A program made the translations under genes and the position numbers. Positions 24,842 through 36,911 of a stretch of DNA of 64,000 bases are shown one piece after another. Origin of the DNA: Polytrichum commune. Its lineage: Eukaryota > Streptophyta > Polytrichopsida > Polytrichales > Polytrichaceae. The notes beneath the pieces were generated by a model that was not told the DNA's origin, made no database searches, and was given only the letters and a program-made list of their open reading frames with translations. The DNA is taken from assembly GCA_950295325.1 (NCBI GenBank), contig OX485807.1:15095001-15159000 (forward strand), read 5' to 3'. Within the stretch, counting starts at the first letter, position 1; the number at the start of each line of letters is the position of its first letter.

Positions 24842-25135
24842 CAGCAATTTTTAGACCTCTATTGTTGCAATTATTCAAGAAATTCCCCTCCGCCGAGCTA
24901 AGCCTACCCCTCGCCGAAGCTCTTGCCCGCCTTCACAAGCTCCAAGCGACAAAACCCCGCAGAGACAACACCAGACAGCCAACAGTGAGCTGGGAGCCTG
25001 CCTGGAGAAGCTTAGATCTTCCGCACTCATAGATGCTGCGAGGCTGAAATGTACGCCCTCCTTAGATTTTGAAGTTCATAGTGAAGAGTGGAGGGGTTTT
25101 GCAACGCCTGTTCACACTGCAATAGCGGAGTCGTC

Positions 25136-25144
25136 TATTTATAT
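25136..25144 (-). promoter_or_regulatory. TATA-like box of the threonine deaminase gene
   Basis: On the minus strand the sequence reads ATATAAATA, a good plant TATA box, 295 bp upstream of the start codon at 24841. If used, transcription would start near 25105 and give a 5' UTR of about 265 nt. This is a motif match only. Confidence 0.45.
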
Positions 25145-25216
25145 GGTCCGGCGGCGGCCTCCCCCTTCATAGCCATATTATATGTGTAATGTACTTGTAT
25201 GTTTCGGTAAGATTAC

Positions 25217-25765
25217 GTATGTGGTGTAATTTAGGAAATGGCTAGGGTTTGGGGATGTCTACGTAAGCTCGTCCATTGCAAAGGTGAAAACGTAGTCAAT
25301 TATATTATAAAATGCATATGTTTTTTTAAGGCTCTAAGATTTCATAATTAAAGTCAAAGATTTCGAATTAGTTTATTGTAGTGAATTTGGAATGAATCAG
25401 CCATTAATCTTGTGGAGGATTTTTTTTTTATTGGAAGCCCTTCATCCACAACGATTGAGTTTGAGTTTACGTATATGTCATAAATCCCAAGCCTTAGGTA
25501 ATCCATTGGGGCTAGGGATGCATAGTGTCTACATAAACACATCCATTGTGGAGGTGAAAACACATTTGAATTATATTACATGATGTACACGTCTGTTTCT
25601 AGGCAATTTGACTCCATAAACAACACCAAAGACCCCAAATTGGTCTATTGGAGTTCAGTTGAAATGAATCGGTCCTCAACCATGTACGGGACTTGTTTCT
25701 AATAGAGTCCCTTTCAGCCACGATGGACGAGTTTACATAGACGCCACGAATCCCAAGCGAGTCCA
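25217..25765 (+). repeat. Diverged tandem duplication upstream of threonine deaminase
   Basis: Two units of roughly 270 bp (about 25217-25500 and 25501-25765) share GGCTAGGG, GATG-GTCTAC-TAA, CATCCATTG, GAGGTGAAAAC, AATTATATTA, GAATGAATC and ACGAATCCCAAGC-like blocks in the same order. No ORF. It lies just upstream of the minus-strand gene's promoter, so it could carry duplicated regulatory sequence. Confidence 0.6.
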
Positions 25766-28700
25766 TGTGCACTTAGGATTCTTAGCAAGTCCAGACAAGG
25801 TCATTTGCCACATAAGGTAGAGATACGATAAACTGTGCAAATAAGGTGATTCGCATTGAAGATATGGTCTTAAAGATCGTGAGATAACTTTCCAATGTAG
25901 AAGAGAAGAATTCATGAAGAATGCAAGTTGTTTCATATTTGTATTCCATGTAAAAAAAATCAATCTACAATTTTTCAAAGTGGAAAGTTTGTCAAACCCC
26001 CTACTCGTTCACTAGATTCTCCTTAAACCGAATACGGTATTGCTCATTTCCACACATAACATCACCTAAACCAGTTAACTCATGAGTACATTAAATTGCG
26101 ATTGATGATAGTCAAACATGACTAAATTTGGCTAAACTGACTATACACGCATTTCAAGTTGCCAGCCTTGCAATTGACAGTTTCAAAAGTGATACTTCAC
26201 TATTCTAATGAAAGTCTACTGCACGGGTAGAGGGTAGTTCACAGTTTATGATATTTCTACCTTAGTTGGCTCCTAATTAGCTCTCAAGAGCCCGGCTAGA
26301 AGCCATAGCATCCCCCCCTTGTTCCTACCCAAACGACCTATCAAGAAAATGGTATTTACCGTTGTATCTATCACCATATCTACCAATGGCTCGTCGCCTA
26401 TCTATATTGCTACTCTAGTACGTGGCAACCATGCTAGAAGTGTTCAAATAGTAACAAAGTTTTTGCACGTCAATTGAAACAAAAGTGTGCACATCATGTG
26501 ACACATGCAAAAAGAACAAAGTTGCACGTTTATTGACATTGAGTCGCAAAAACATATGCGACATGTGATACTTGAAACTTTGAAATACATGGATGTAACT
26601 TAAAGAGTTTCTTCATACCTAATTAACCAATCTCCTAGCTTGGACACATACACCAAGTTGACAATCTATTATGAAATTTCTTTTATGAGGTTTATTTGTA
26701 AAGTACATCAAATGAAACCATGGGTTTACTAGTCCCATAAACTTGTGTTTATGAGAATTAACACAAAGTCACCCAATTTTTCTTAATGCTTAGATTAATG
26801 TACACATAGAGTGGCATTGGGTTATTAAAAACCCACAACTTGTTCTACTAGAATGAGCGGGCTAAGCTAGACTTGCATAGGCCAATATGGTATATAGGAG
26901 AGCGGGCCCCATGCACATACCCTATTTTAGATTCTAAAATTCTTTCAAAATTTGAGAAACGGAAACAAAAGATCCCAAAATTTTCACCCAACTTTCAAAA
27001 CAAACTCCAATATATGACAAACTAACAAGCTATTAATAAAACACTTTCTCAAAGAAGGATCGAACCCACAGTTTCGTCCCTCTTTGAAAGACAAAGGGAC
27101 TTTACGGGTAACTCTAATGAGTCGAGGATAATTAAGTCAGATGTTTAATGCACCTCTATGGAGATATCCACACTATGAATTTTACTCTCAAACCCATTGA
27201 ACTAAGTAAATATGCTCAGAAGCATGCCATTATGTAAAACTGGCATATTCATAGTAGCGCACAAATTCTTCTAAGGATGTTCATGGTCTCAAATTCGCCA
27301 AATCTAAGTTTTACATGATGTCCAAATGATCACAAATTTCTAATTGATGGTGTATAATATACTTGCCACGTTAAAACTATACCTAGTCGTGCATACTGTA
27401 ATCGCCTTAACTAGGATTCAAGTCAATGTGGAAGAAAGACTTTTCCAAATTCATTGATACAAATGAGAATATGTTGACATAATCGAGACATGCATGTTGC
27501 AAAGCAAATTATTAGGGGGGGGGGAAGCAAGTAGAATAATGATAAATCTTAATTTACATACATGAAGAAACAATGTAGTCAAATATCCCATCAGGTGTGT
27601 ATTTTTTTTCCCACAAATAACACAACGTGCATGCGCCTAAAATGTGCTACAACAATTATGCACTCCACACCTATGAGTATGGATTTACAAAAATTATAGT
27701 TCCTTTATAAAAGAAGTTTTATTTTTATGTAATTTTATACTTTGCAGTAGCACAATGTGGTGCATATCAAAAGATCGTAATATAATTATCACAACATACA
27801 AAATGAATTTAAAGTGTCATTCAACGTGCTAGTTTATCTAGGTAGATTCACATCTTTCAACCAGTTAGATCTTTCTATCACAATTTAAATTGTTTTCTCA
27901 CATAGGATACTGCACTTTGTTACTTTAAGGAATTAGCCTTTTTGACCCCACCATGACGAACTTCTAGTCCCATAAGTTCTTTGTTTCTTGGACTTAAAAA
28001 CAAAACTTCCTTCACCCCCCCCCCCTTCCATCCAAATTCTTACACAAACCAAAAAAAAATGCTTAACATGATATTATCAGGGTTAAAGATATGATGTGAG
28101 ATGACTTTACATTTATTTCGCTACATGGTAAACTCATTCAAATTTTGTTTCTTATCTCAGAACTACATATCTAAAATCATTAAATATTATAATTCTTACT
28201 TAATTCAATTTAATATTCAAGCCCACATATCTTAATTTGCGACACGTGGGAATTGAAGTTGCACATCAATCGACACGCAATTTGTTTGCAGTGATTGTCA
28301 TGTGACAATATTGATGTTAGGGGCCCAGATAACAACCCTTCCCCATTAGGTTTATAGTTAAATTGCCCTGACATAATCTCACTACATCGATTTGGGGTTT
28401 TTAATGTTGAATTTGGATCAAATATGTTAGCAAAGGAATGTTGAAGCTATAAGAAAATTTTCATATTTTCATCTTCAAATTCTCGGGGGGGGGGGGTAGT
28501 CATTGGTTGGAGTAGCAATATACGTGCGAACAAATGATAGGGTATTTTAAAAACATGGGAGCAAAAAATTATAATTGGGCTTAAGAGTAATATAGGGTAT
28601 CAAAAATGGCACTGGACATCTTTAAAGTATTATAGGGTATGGAATAATAGGTAATTTGGAATTATAAGTAATGCAAGCCATTTTTTTATTAACCCAAAGT

Positions 28701-29197
28701 AGAAATTTACATAATGATAGCATGTGAAAAAAAGAAGAGAATTGAAAGTAATACCCCCCTATAAAATAGTGGTTGTTCGCACCTATATCCTTAACTTTTT
28801 AACACACTGCCCCCCCCCCCCCCCCCCCCCGAGTTCAAATTACACCTTCACCTTTGGGTTTGATCCTCAAACAAACCCAAAGGCCCGATGTGGACCTTGT
28901 ACAATGCAAACCATAACACAATCATGTCTACAACTATGCATAAACTTATGTATTGTCCATCCATCTAAATTTAAGGTGGGAACCTTGTACTAAAGACTTT
29001 GGTAAAACTTACCCCTATACATTCATAGTCACTTCAACCAACTTACTCTCACTTGATTAATTATAGGTCATCAATATTAATGCCATGTTAATGTCGGAGT
29101 CAAATGAAACTCTTCTCCAAACTATAACTTGGCTCCCAAGCTTTTGTCACCTTCAATTGACATGCGGTCGGTTGTTGAGCCACAAAACATTTGACTC

Positions 29198-29206
<9 letters not shown>
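25766..29206. other. Gene-free, AT-rich, with G/C homopolymer tracts
   Basis: No gene or repeat family recognised. It contains long homopolymers: G12 at 28485-28496, C21 at 28810-28830, and shorter G or C runs near 27513 and 28015. These are the most conspicuous features of the stretch. Confidence 0.5.

Positions 29207-29231
<25 letters not shown>
29207..29231. repeat. (GA)n microsatellite
   Basis: Twenty-five bases of uninterrupted alternating G and A directly after an (AT)n stretch. A second GA tract lies at 35045-35067. Confidence 0.9.
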
Positions 29232-29374
29232 CCCAACGCTAGTGTTGGCGATATGTATGGATTACTTATATCATGTTGTACATAGACCATAAATAGACTC
29301 ACATACTCAACATGACATAGGTCTTATATCTCTCTCATTGAGTACGTGAGTCTATGCAAGGGTCCCCTCCCAGT

Positions 29375-29530
29375 TATGTTGATTATCAAGCCTAGACTTT
29401 GAGCATATAGTCCAATCTCTTTTAAACACATATCTCGTTGGTATTCATTCTTAGATTCACACCTAACCACATACCACTCTCAAGTACATGTACCCAACTA
29501 AGTGACTGAATTAGGCACATCTACCTTAAT
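29375..29530 (+). repeat. Dispersed repeat R, copy 3
   Basis: Contains the family blocks TATGTTGATTAT, AGCATATAGTCCAATCTC, TTTTAAACACATATCTC, ATTCTTAGATTCACACCTAA and GTGACTGAATTAGGCACA. Closest to the copies at 34136 and 50376. Confidence 0.6.
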
Positions 29531-31892
29531 TGTAAATGTTTGTGCATCATCACCCACTATTTCACGTGAGGAATCTTGAAGAATGCACTAATCATGAGAA
29601 GATGGCAACTCCCAAATGTTCTCACATGCCCACCTCGTTTAGAGATCGTGTTGGGGGATTGGACGCCATGTCATGCCACATGTGGCGCCACGGGTGTGGC
29701 ACAACTTGAGAGCTTGAGTATATGAGCAACCACATCAATGTGATCCAACTATCTAATCATGTGGACCTTGTGACGAGTGTTATATCTTTTTATTCTAGAG
29801 GTTGGAGATGGCATTATAAAATACATTTCAAAATATTTCAAAACATTTATAATGTTTTTTTTCAATTGAATAACATCGAACATATCAGTCCATGAGGTCT
29901 TTCATGGCTTGATCGCATTCGAGGTCGCCGTTTTTGGGAATGATACTATCCAGTCAAAGAACGGGCAGGGCAACCGCACTTCGAATACATTGTGAATGCA
30001 AACCACCGTTCACGACTTGTCCGGTGTGCCATGTGGCACGTTCCGTATTCATGTATTCGTCAGTTCACGTGGCAAGGCTCACGGCTCAGACACTGCCGTT
30101 GAGTTTGAATGTACTAATGCTATATGATAACATGAAACAATTGGCGAACTTGCGTGTGTCTATATTCGGCCTACCGTCATGGACTGACTGTAATAATGAA
30201 TTTATAATAAAAAACATATGAATGCCACAAAAATTGCCGACTATTTGAAAAAATAAATTAAATGCATATTTTTAAATCAATTTAAAATAGATGCACCTCT
30301 ACTCGTGACCTTTTCATCTTATGAGATTGGATTTCACATAACATCACTCAACATGGGGACATTGCTCTCTTTCTAAAAGGAATATTCTTGAGATCGAGCA
30401 TGGACATATGGATTACCATTGTCACTCTTCTCACACACTTGACATAAAGTTGAAGTTTGCTCATGGAATCCACGAGACTTGGGGGGGCAGAGGTACGATT
30501 TCCTAAAGAATCACACGTCCATGGAGCTTGTTAGCAATGCTTAATAATGCTATACGTGTTAACCTACTTAGTATTGTTTTATTTGTTAAATAATTTTATG
30601 GATTTTATTACTAAACAACTCCATAATGGTCTCTTACCAAAGAAAGAGGTTGTGATTAAGGGGAGATTAAAGAACTCCGATAATCTATAACTATTTGTCG
30701 AAAAGTTCATAACACACAAACTTGAGTGCTCCCCGTAAACAAGGAAATTTCAAAGTAAAGAAGAATTATGCTCATGTGGTTCTTGGTTCCACGAAACGCA
30801 TCCAAGGAGTTGTGTAATGTTATGTTTGTTCCAAGGATGCATTATAACATGAAGTTACACACACGGTGCTTAAGAAAAAAAAGGGTGAGAGAATCCAACC
30901 TTCGCATTGTGTTCTTGACGGATCCCCAGGGTGGCAACTCAAACAAATAATTTGTAACAGATAATCCATCCATGTTGTCCTTGTACATTCATACCAAAGA
31001 ACAATTTTACATAACTTAGAATGGAGTGATGTAGTGCACATTGATGAGTAATAATTATTTGATTTTAACATGTCTATGTATTATAATACATTAATAATTT
31101 GAAAATAATGTGCACTTTCTCTTGGAGGGGGGGCTAGTTCATAATATGGTCTCCATCACACCTAATTCCAATTTATATAATTTAAAAAAATATTTGAAGA
31201 TAATATAGACTATTTCGGCTTGTATGCCCTAACCCTAACTCTCTTCCCAACATTTGTCGGTGGCTTCTCTCCTGCTTCTCTTATGAAACTCTTCAACCCC
31301 TATATAATAGTTGAAAGTTGTAGATTGTTTGAAACATAATCTAGATTACGTGTATGATTATGTGTACACAATCTGTGCCTTTGTGAAATTTTTGGACGAA
31401 CCCCATGTACTTATTTGTTTGAGTTGCCGCCCTATGGACGGATCACAAAGTCTACATGAGCACCTTACAACCAAGGATTCAAAACCATTGAGCAATTCTT
31501 TCACATGAGATTTCACGTGGCCTACCTTAAAGCTCGAGGTGGTCACGACGTGAAATACATTAGACCATGCGACAAAGAGTCTCATAACTAACTATATCTC
31601 AATGCTTTTTGTCGCATTGATGGATGCAAATGTACGGTGTGGAAGAATAAAAAAACCCATCATGTCTCGTTTTAAAATGTGCAAAAAGTTTTGCTTTTGT
31701 TGATTGCAAGCTCATGAACCCAACCCGTGTTCAATGTGCGCTTTTTTCGCAAAGAAAGAGGAAACACTAGCCACATGCCAACAACAATAAATAGTACAAT
31801 GCCCCTTTTGTGCATGTGGTTAAGTAGGTCAGTTGGTTGGCCGATCCATAGTCGTGTTCTTTATCCAAACAATCTACACTTTTGAGTGAGAA
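29531..31892. other. Gene-free, no feature recognised
   Basis: AT-rich with only short unrelated ORFs. I see no repeat family, RNA gene or coding remnant here. Confidence 0.45.
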
Positions 31893-32585
31893 GAGTAGAG
31901 GTGCCCATAACCGAGCATTTAAGAGACTCTACCTCGCTTCTAGAGAAGCAAAAATTTCTCATATAGGAAGATAGTAATAAGGAGGATTGTAAAATCTTCA
32001 GTAATTTTGATCTTTAGATTTAAATTATTGCGATAATTATTGTCTAGAATATGTCATAACCGCTCATGTTCATTGCTCACTCCTCATTTTAGCATTCAAA
32101 ACTAGGACATATATCATGGCACTATTCGTTCTGCCATGATCGAATTCAATTTCCAGCTTGGTCGAAATAATGGTACCTTATAGATTGCCGATGTGATCCT
32201 AATAGGGAATAGGTGCCTCTACTATAAAGCTAGATGGGTCCACAAGTGGATTGCTGACGTGAATGAGCATTTGTTGGTCCCAATAGTATAGTAAAGGCAC
32301 CTATTCCCAGTTAGGACCCCATCGGCAATCTATAGGATACCGGAATTTTGATCAAGGCGGGACCAATAGTGTCATTACACATGTCCTAGTTTTGAGTGCT
32401 AAGGTGAGGAGGAATGAGCAATTAAAAAAGAGTGATTATGACATGCGCTAGACATTGGTGATATGTTCAGGCCAACTTTTTGGCTTCAAAAATTCACATT
32501 AATTTCAATTTAAGGAAGAAAATTACAAAAAAAAAATGCAATCCTCCTGATTCTATCTTCTTACATGGGAAAATTTTGCATTGCT
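31893..32585. mobile_element. Long foldback element F, copy 1
   Basis: Begins GAGTAGAGGTGCCCATAACC and folds on itself. The left arm (about 31960-32240, containing AACTAGGACAT, ATCATGGCACTAT, TAGATTGCCGATG and GGGAATAGGTGCC) is the diverged reverse complement of the right arm (about 32275-32580, with GGCACCTATTCCC, CCCATCGGCAATCTATAGG and ACACATGTCCTAGTTTTGAG). Arms are about 300 bp around a short centre. The copy at 35207-35940 has the same order. No coding capacity, so it is a non-autonomous long-TIR or foldback element. Confidence 0.75.
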
Positions 32586-33471
32586 TTGTACTTCATCAAA
32601 TCTTACGCAAAGCTTGTTCATTATCAGCAAATATAATGAACTTTGTGCTTTTACTTTCAACTCATTCTAGACTACCGTTATCTTAGTTCTAGTCAACATG
32701 TACCAATAATGGCCCATGTTACAACATAATGAAATCGCTCATTTTGTTTGTAAAAGTTGTTGTGAGAAGATTTGCAAGCCACGTCTAACAAGAAGTGAAG
32801 ACAAGTGAAGCCAGGAGAAGACAAGAGAACGGTCAAACTTTTTTTTTTGAGCATATATTGAAAAAAAATCAACACTTTCACTTTTTTGGGTGATTGGTCA
32901 TTCTTCGTGGTCCACATTCAGTTTACAACTAGTGAGAGGCCCAAAGACTTTGAAAATTATTTTTTGGGGAAGAAATCGGACCATGAAAATTGGACCATGA
33001 AAACAAAACCATCTTCCATGGTCTGACGTCATGGTCCATCGTGTACACCGGCCCTTACTATGCTAACCATGAGAGTTTTCTTTCCAAATGCATGAATCAA
33101 TGTCTATAGATTTGCAAACATGTCTATCCCGGAGACTCGGCATTACACACACCTATTGGCTACCTCTTGGTGCCCAATGCATCTCGCAACACACGTAACC
33201 ACTCTCCCACCTATACTTGGGCCCAACTAGCAAGGTCTAATGCCTAAATTGATAGCATTGGGTTGCGGGTCGTGTAAGCCGGGCATGTGTCCTATTTCCC
33301 AAAGCTAGTTGCCACCATAGTTGGTATTAAAATATGGTCATGGGACCGCATTCATCGAACCATGTTGACACGTTCTCCAACTTATTCCCGGGCCCATGGA
33401 GCAAGTATGTACCACTAGGTAAATAATAATGTTACAATGCCTCGTGGTTGCCATTCCATATTACACTACAC
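32586..33471. other. Gene-free spacer between MITEs
   Basis: No gene and no recognised repeat. The stretch includes a run of T and A-rich sequence and otherwise ordinary composition. Confidence 0.45.
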
Positions 33472-33792
33472 TACACTAAATAGGATATTTAGTGTTTGAT
33501 TATATTTAATGTTGTTCCTACCCTACCCTGCTTAACATTGATTTCCACTTTTTTGACAATTAGTGTTAGAAGATGTGCTAGAAGATATGTTGGAATTCTT
33601 CTTTTATCGTTTGTTTCTTCTTCTTTCATATCCTCGTTAACACTAAATTCAAACATGTAACTTCCACATAGTACCATAGTTGATACTTAGTGTTTGAGTT
33701 TACATTTAATGTTACTTACTTTCATAGGGATATTGATGTTTAGTGTATGTGTTCGTATTTTGTATCAAACACTAAATATCCTATTTAGTGTA
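33472..33792. mobile_element. MITE family A, complete copy
   Basis: A 29 bp terminal inverted repeat (33472-33500 and 33764-33792) matches perfectly. Inside the TA dinucleotide at each end, the termini read CACTAAATAGG and CCTATTTAGTG, so the element is TA-flanked CACTA...TAGTG. The outer 21 bp of each terminus is itself nearly palindromic (CACTAAATAGGATATTTAGTG). No ORF belongs to it. The TA flank suggests a Tc1/mariner-type origin, although CACTA ends recall En/Spm elements. Confidence 0.8.
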
Positions 33793-34135
33793 CATATTTG
33801 ACAATTGAAGCTTTCTTACCTACACACCAACCTATGTCAAATCCTCCACCTTCACTTGAACCATCTAGCAAGGTCTCGAGTGGGAGCATCTGGTTGCAAG
33901 TGATGTAAGATAAACATGCCTATTTTGGTTACTCGTGTCAAACAAACATTTGTATTGATCGAGTGGTGCATGGTTAGGTGTGGAATTAAAACACACAATT
34001 AATGCAAGATGATTCACAAATCCATATCGTGTCCATAGTCATTTTCTTCATGATTTTTGGAGTTCGTATGGATGTCCTATTCATTTTCACAGTGAAGATT
34101 CTTTGGATTGTTAAATAATCATATAGATACCCCCA

Positions 34136-34330
34136 ACTATGTTGACTTTTGTGTCTAGATTGGCTAAAAATCAGAGCACGCAGTTCGATCATGGTTCAAT
34201 CTCTTTGGGAATCGGGATATATTTCAACACATGTCTTTTTGATGTTTGTTCTTAGATCCACGCCCACCTATTCACGACTCAAGTGTAGGTGTCCATTTAA
34301 GAATGTGCATCAAATTAGGCACACCTACCA
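34136..34330 (+). repeat. Dispersed repeat R, copy 4
   Basis: Family blocks present are TATGTTGACTTTTGTG, TTCAATCTCTTTGGGA, ACATGTCTTTTTGATG, TTCTTAGATCCACGCC and GTGTCCATTTAAGAA, followed by AAATTAGGCACACCTACC as in copy 3. Confidence 0.6.
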
Positions 34331-34997
34331 TCCTATATGGGCGGTTTCAAATCTAATAATCAAAAGTTTTACTTATTTCCAAAAATAGATATTGACAAAC
34401 TTGAAATATTATTATTTGTTACATTCTATTTTATTTTCTAGAATCAAAATTCCCATGATTTTTGGTTTTTACAAAATAATTTTATTTCCAATGAAGCCAC
34501 CTGAATATGACGACACCTTTGTTAACATAAGGTAGATGTGTGTTATTTGACTATTTCTCTCTATGTGCCAAGACTCTGTAGGATATGAAACATGCAATTA
34601 GTGTGAGATGATTAGCAAATCAAAATTGTGTATGTACTTGTTTGCCTCATAAGGTATGTGGGTGTTCTTCAAGGTTTTTTGTTTTTGCCCAAAAACATCT
34701 ATTGATCAAAATTATGAAGGCTGATGTCTTGTAGTGAAGTGAACGGGCAAAATTGCAATACATTACATCCAATGAGGTTACTATGAGTATGACAAAAAAT
34801 CCTCAATGATAGGATCAATTTTCGGAAAGAAAAGCAAACCCGCTTAAAATCTTGACTAAACTATGACTGGCCATCATATTGGCAAATAACGTATTCCCAA
34901 ACTTAATGCGAATGAACTTCCCCTATCAAGAGGGATTCCTCTTGCTGTTAAGGAGCAATCACTGACCCTAGCACGAGCATGGCATTACATTGAATAT
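34331..34997. other. Gene-free spacer
   Basis: No gene, RNA or repeat recognised. Confidence 0.45.
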
Positions 34998-35206
34998 TGT
35001 ATATAGTATCACTTAATATTTGAAATTACACAATGCTATAACTAGAGAGAGAGAGAGAGAGAGAGAGCCAAAAAATATCAAATTGGTTGTTTGGACATTA
35101 TAGAACATCAACATCTTTACTTGGTAGAGAATTTCATCAACAATGAAAAGATATAGCATTTTGTAATTCCAAATAGTAAGTGACACTAAATACAATATGT
35201 AGTGTA
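34998..35206. mobile_element. MITE family C, copy 1
   Basis: Inverted termini: the left end (TAGTATCACTTAATATTTGAA, then TTACACAATGCTAT) mirrors the right end (AGCATTTTGTAATTCCAAA, then TAGTAAGTGACACTA). A (GA)n tract sits inside at 35045-35067. The part 35085-35200 matches the reverse complement of 58120-58240, including TTGGTTGTTTGGACATTATA, so the same family occurs twice in opposite orientation. Confidence 0.65.
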
Positions 35207-35940
35207 GAGTAGAGGCCCCCATAACCATTCATTTAAGAGATTTTGTGCCACATCTAGAGAAGTATAAGGTGGTGCAATCCCCCCCCCCCCCCCGTGTAGG
35301 AAGATAGGAAGTAGGAGGATTTACAAATTCTTTGGTAATTTATTCCTTAAATTCAAACTACTATGAATTTTTGAAGCCAAAAGTTGGCCCAAACATATTA
35401 CCAATGCCGAGAGTTTGCCATAACCACTCATTTTAATTGGTCATTCCTCCACACTTTAGCACTCAAAATCAAGACATGTGCCATGGCACTATCGGTTCCA
35501 ACATGATCAGAATTCAATCCCAACTGGATCAGAATTCAATGCCAACCTGATTGGAATTATGGGATCTTGTAGATTGGGAGTAGGCACCTCTACTACAATT
35601 AATATCATGGATTTGAGCACCAAATGACTCCTCACTTGTTTTTGTTAAAGGTGCCTATTCCCGATCAAGACCCCATCAACAATCCATAGGTTACGATAAT
35701 TTTGATAAGTTGGGAACCAATAGTGCCATGACACATGTCTTGGTTTTGAGTGCTACAGTAAGGAGGAATGAGCGGTTCCAACGAGTGATTACGACAAACT
35801 CTAGACGTTGGCAATATGTTCATGCCAACTTTTGACTTCAAAAATTCACAGTGATTTCAATTTAAGGAATAAAATTACCAAAAAATTTGCATTCCTCCCT
35901 ATTTCAATCTTCCTACACGGGGACTATGTGCATTGCCTTA
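35207..35940. mobile_element. Long foldback element F, copy 2
   Basis: Starts GAGTAGAGGCCCCCATAACC directly after MITE C. The arms, about 35293-35600 and 35640-35925, are diverged reverse complements: GTGTAGGAAGAT, TGAATTTTTGAAG, CCAAAAGTTGG, GCACTCAAAA and GACATGTGCCATGGCACTAT have partners TAGTGCCATGACACATGTC, TTGAGTGC, CCAACTTTTGAC and ATCTTCCTACAC. A C15 tract lies at 35279-35293. Same family as 31893-32585. Transcripts through it would form a long imperfect hairpin. Confidence 0.75.
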
Positions 35941-36002
35941 GGGTTGGTTTACTCTATGAACCATGAATTTGGACCATGGAAGAGGTCCTTTTTCAATGGT
36001 AT

Positions 36003-36101
36003 GAGTTTATATTTAATATTACTTACTTTCATAAGGTTATTGATATTTAGTGTATGTGTTTGTATTTAGTGTATCAAACACTAAATATCCTATTTAGTGT
36101 A
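36003..36101. mobile_element. MITE family A, truncated copy
   Basis: Matches the last 100 bp of the complete element at 33472-33792: AGTTTATATTTAATATTACT, TACTTTCATA, TTAGTGTATGTGTTTGTATTT and the terminus ATCAAACACTAAATATCC to 36101. The left terminus is missing. Confidence 0.75.
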
Positions 36102-36213
36102 GTAGAAAACTATGTGTAGAAAGAACCGCAATCATTTTCCCATTGCAATTCTTTTGACCATCCTGATCTACTTTCGCTAGATGACTACAATTTTTTTTCA
36201 ACTGTAATTAAAA

Positions 36214-36292
36214 TTTTTTTGGGCCGTGTAATATACCGTTGGAAAGGTATTTTCAAGACCTTTCTAACGGTATATTACAAGCCCCCAAAATT
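36214..36292. repeat. Compact hairpin, about 30 bp arms
   Basis: The arms 36228-36248 (GTAATATACCGTTGGAAAGGT) and 36258-36278 (ACCTTTCTAACGGTATATTAC) pair with one mismatch across a nine-base loop. Pairing continues outward for about ten more bases (TTTTGGG/CCCCAAAA) with bulges. It could be a tiny MITE or a small-RNA precursor. No partner copy was found in this window. Confidence 0.6.
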
Positions 36293-36911
36293 CCAAACAT
36301 TTCAGTTGGTAGACCAAAACAACAAATCTGCACTCAATTTCTTGAGTTATAGATGTCCCACATTGTTTGATGAAACATATGGGAGCAAGTTGAAGGGGGT
36401 AGGGCATGGAAGAAATGGTATGTCTTGTGGGCTATGATACGATCTAGGCACACAGAGGGTGGACTTGCTTCTCAAGATTTATTACATCATGTAGATGTTG
36501 AACATTATGCCTTACCTAGTGAGAAGAGTTGTAAGTAAAGCCCCCCAAAAAATTTCATTCAAAAACGGCATTTCTTTGCCATGGGCCCCTGCCTTTTCCT
36601 ACCATACCACCTCTCTTGCCTCTCTCACCGTGAAACCCGTTGGACCATGTCAATGCATTTATTAGGCCCTACAAATTGTATTTTGGGGACCTCGACCTTC
36701 ATGATCCCTTTGCCATTTTTTCCTTAGTGTAAACCGAAGTGATCCTGGGACGAGTTCAACAGCCAATCAACTCTCTTGCAACGCCCTTATACTTTTGTAG
36801 ATCTAGCCGAGAATCTCTTTAAGGGATGAGGTATGGGCGCCTCTACTCTAGATATTTGAATATTGAAGGCACTTTACCTACCTACCTACCTACCGACCTA
36901 CATACCTACCC
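36293..36911. other. Spacer with an inverted GAGTAGAGG end and (CTAC)n tract
   Basis: TATGGGCGCCTCTACTC at 36832-36847 is the reverse complement of the GAGTAGAGGNNCCCATA end of element F. With the copy at 35207 it brackets 1.64 kb in inverted orientation. A (CTAC)n microsatellite lies at 36880-36911. No gene recognised. Confidence 0.5.
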
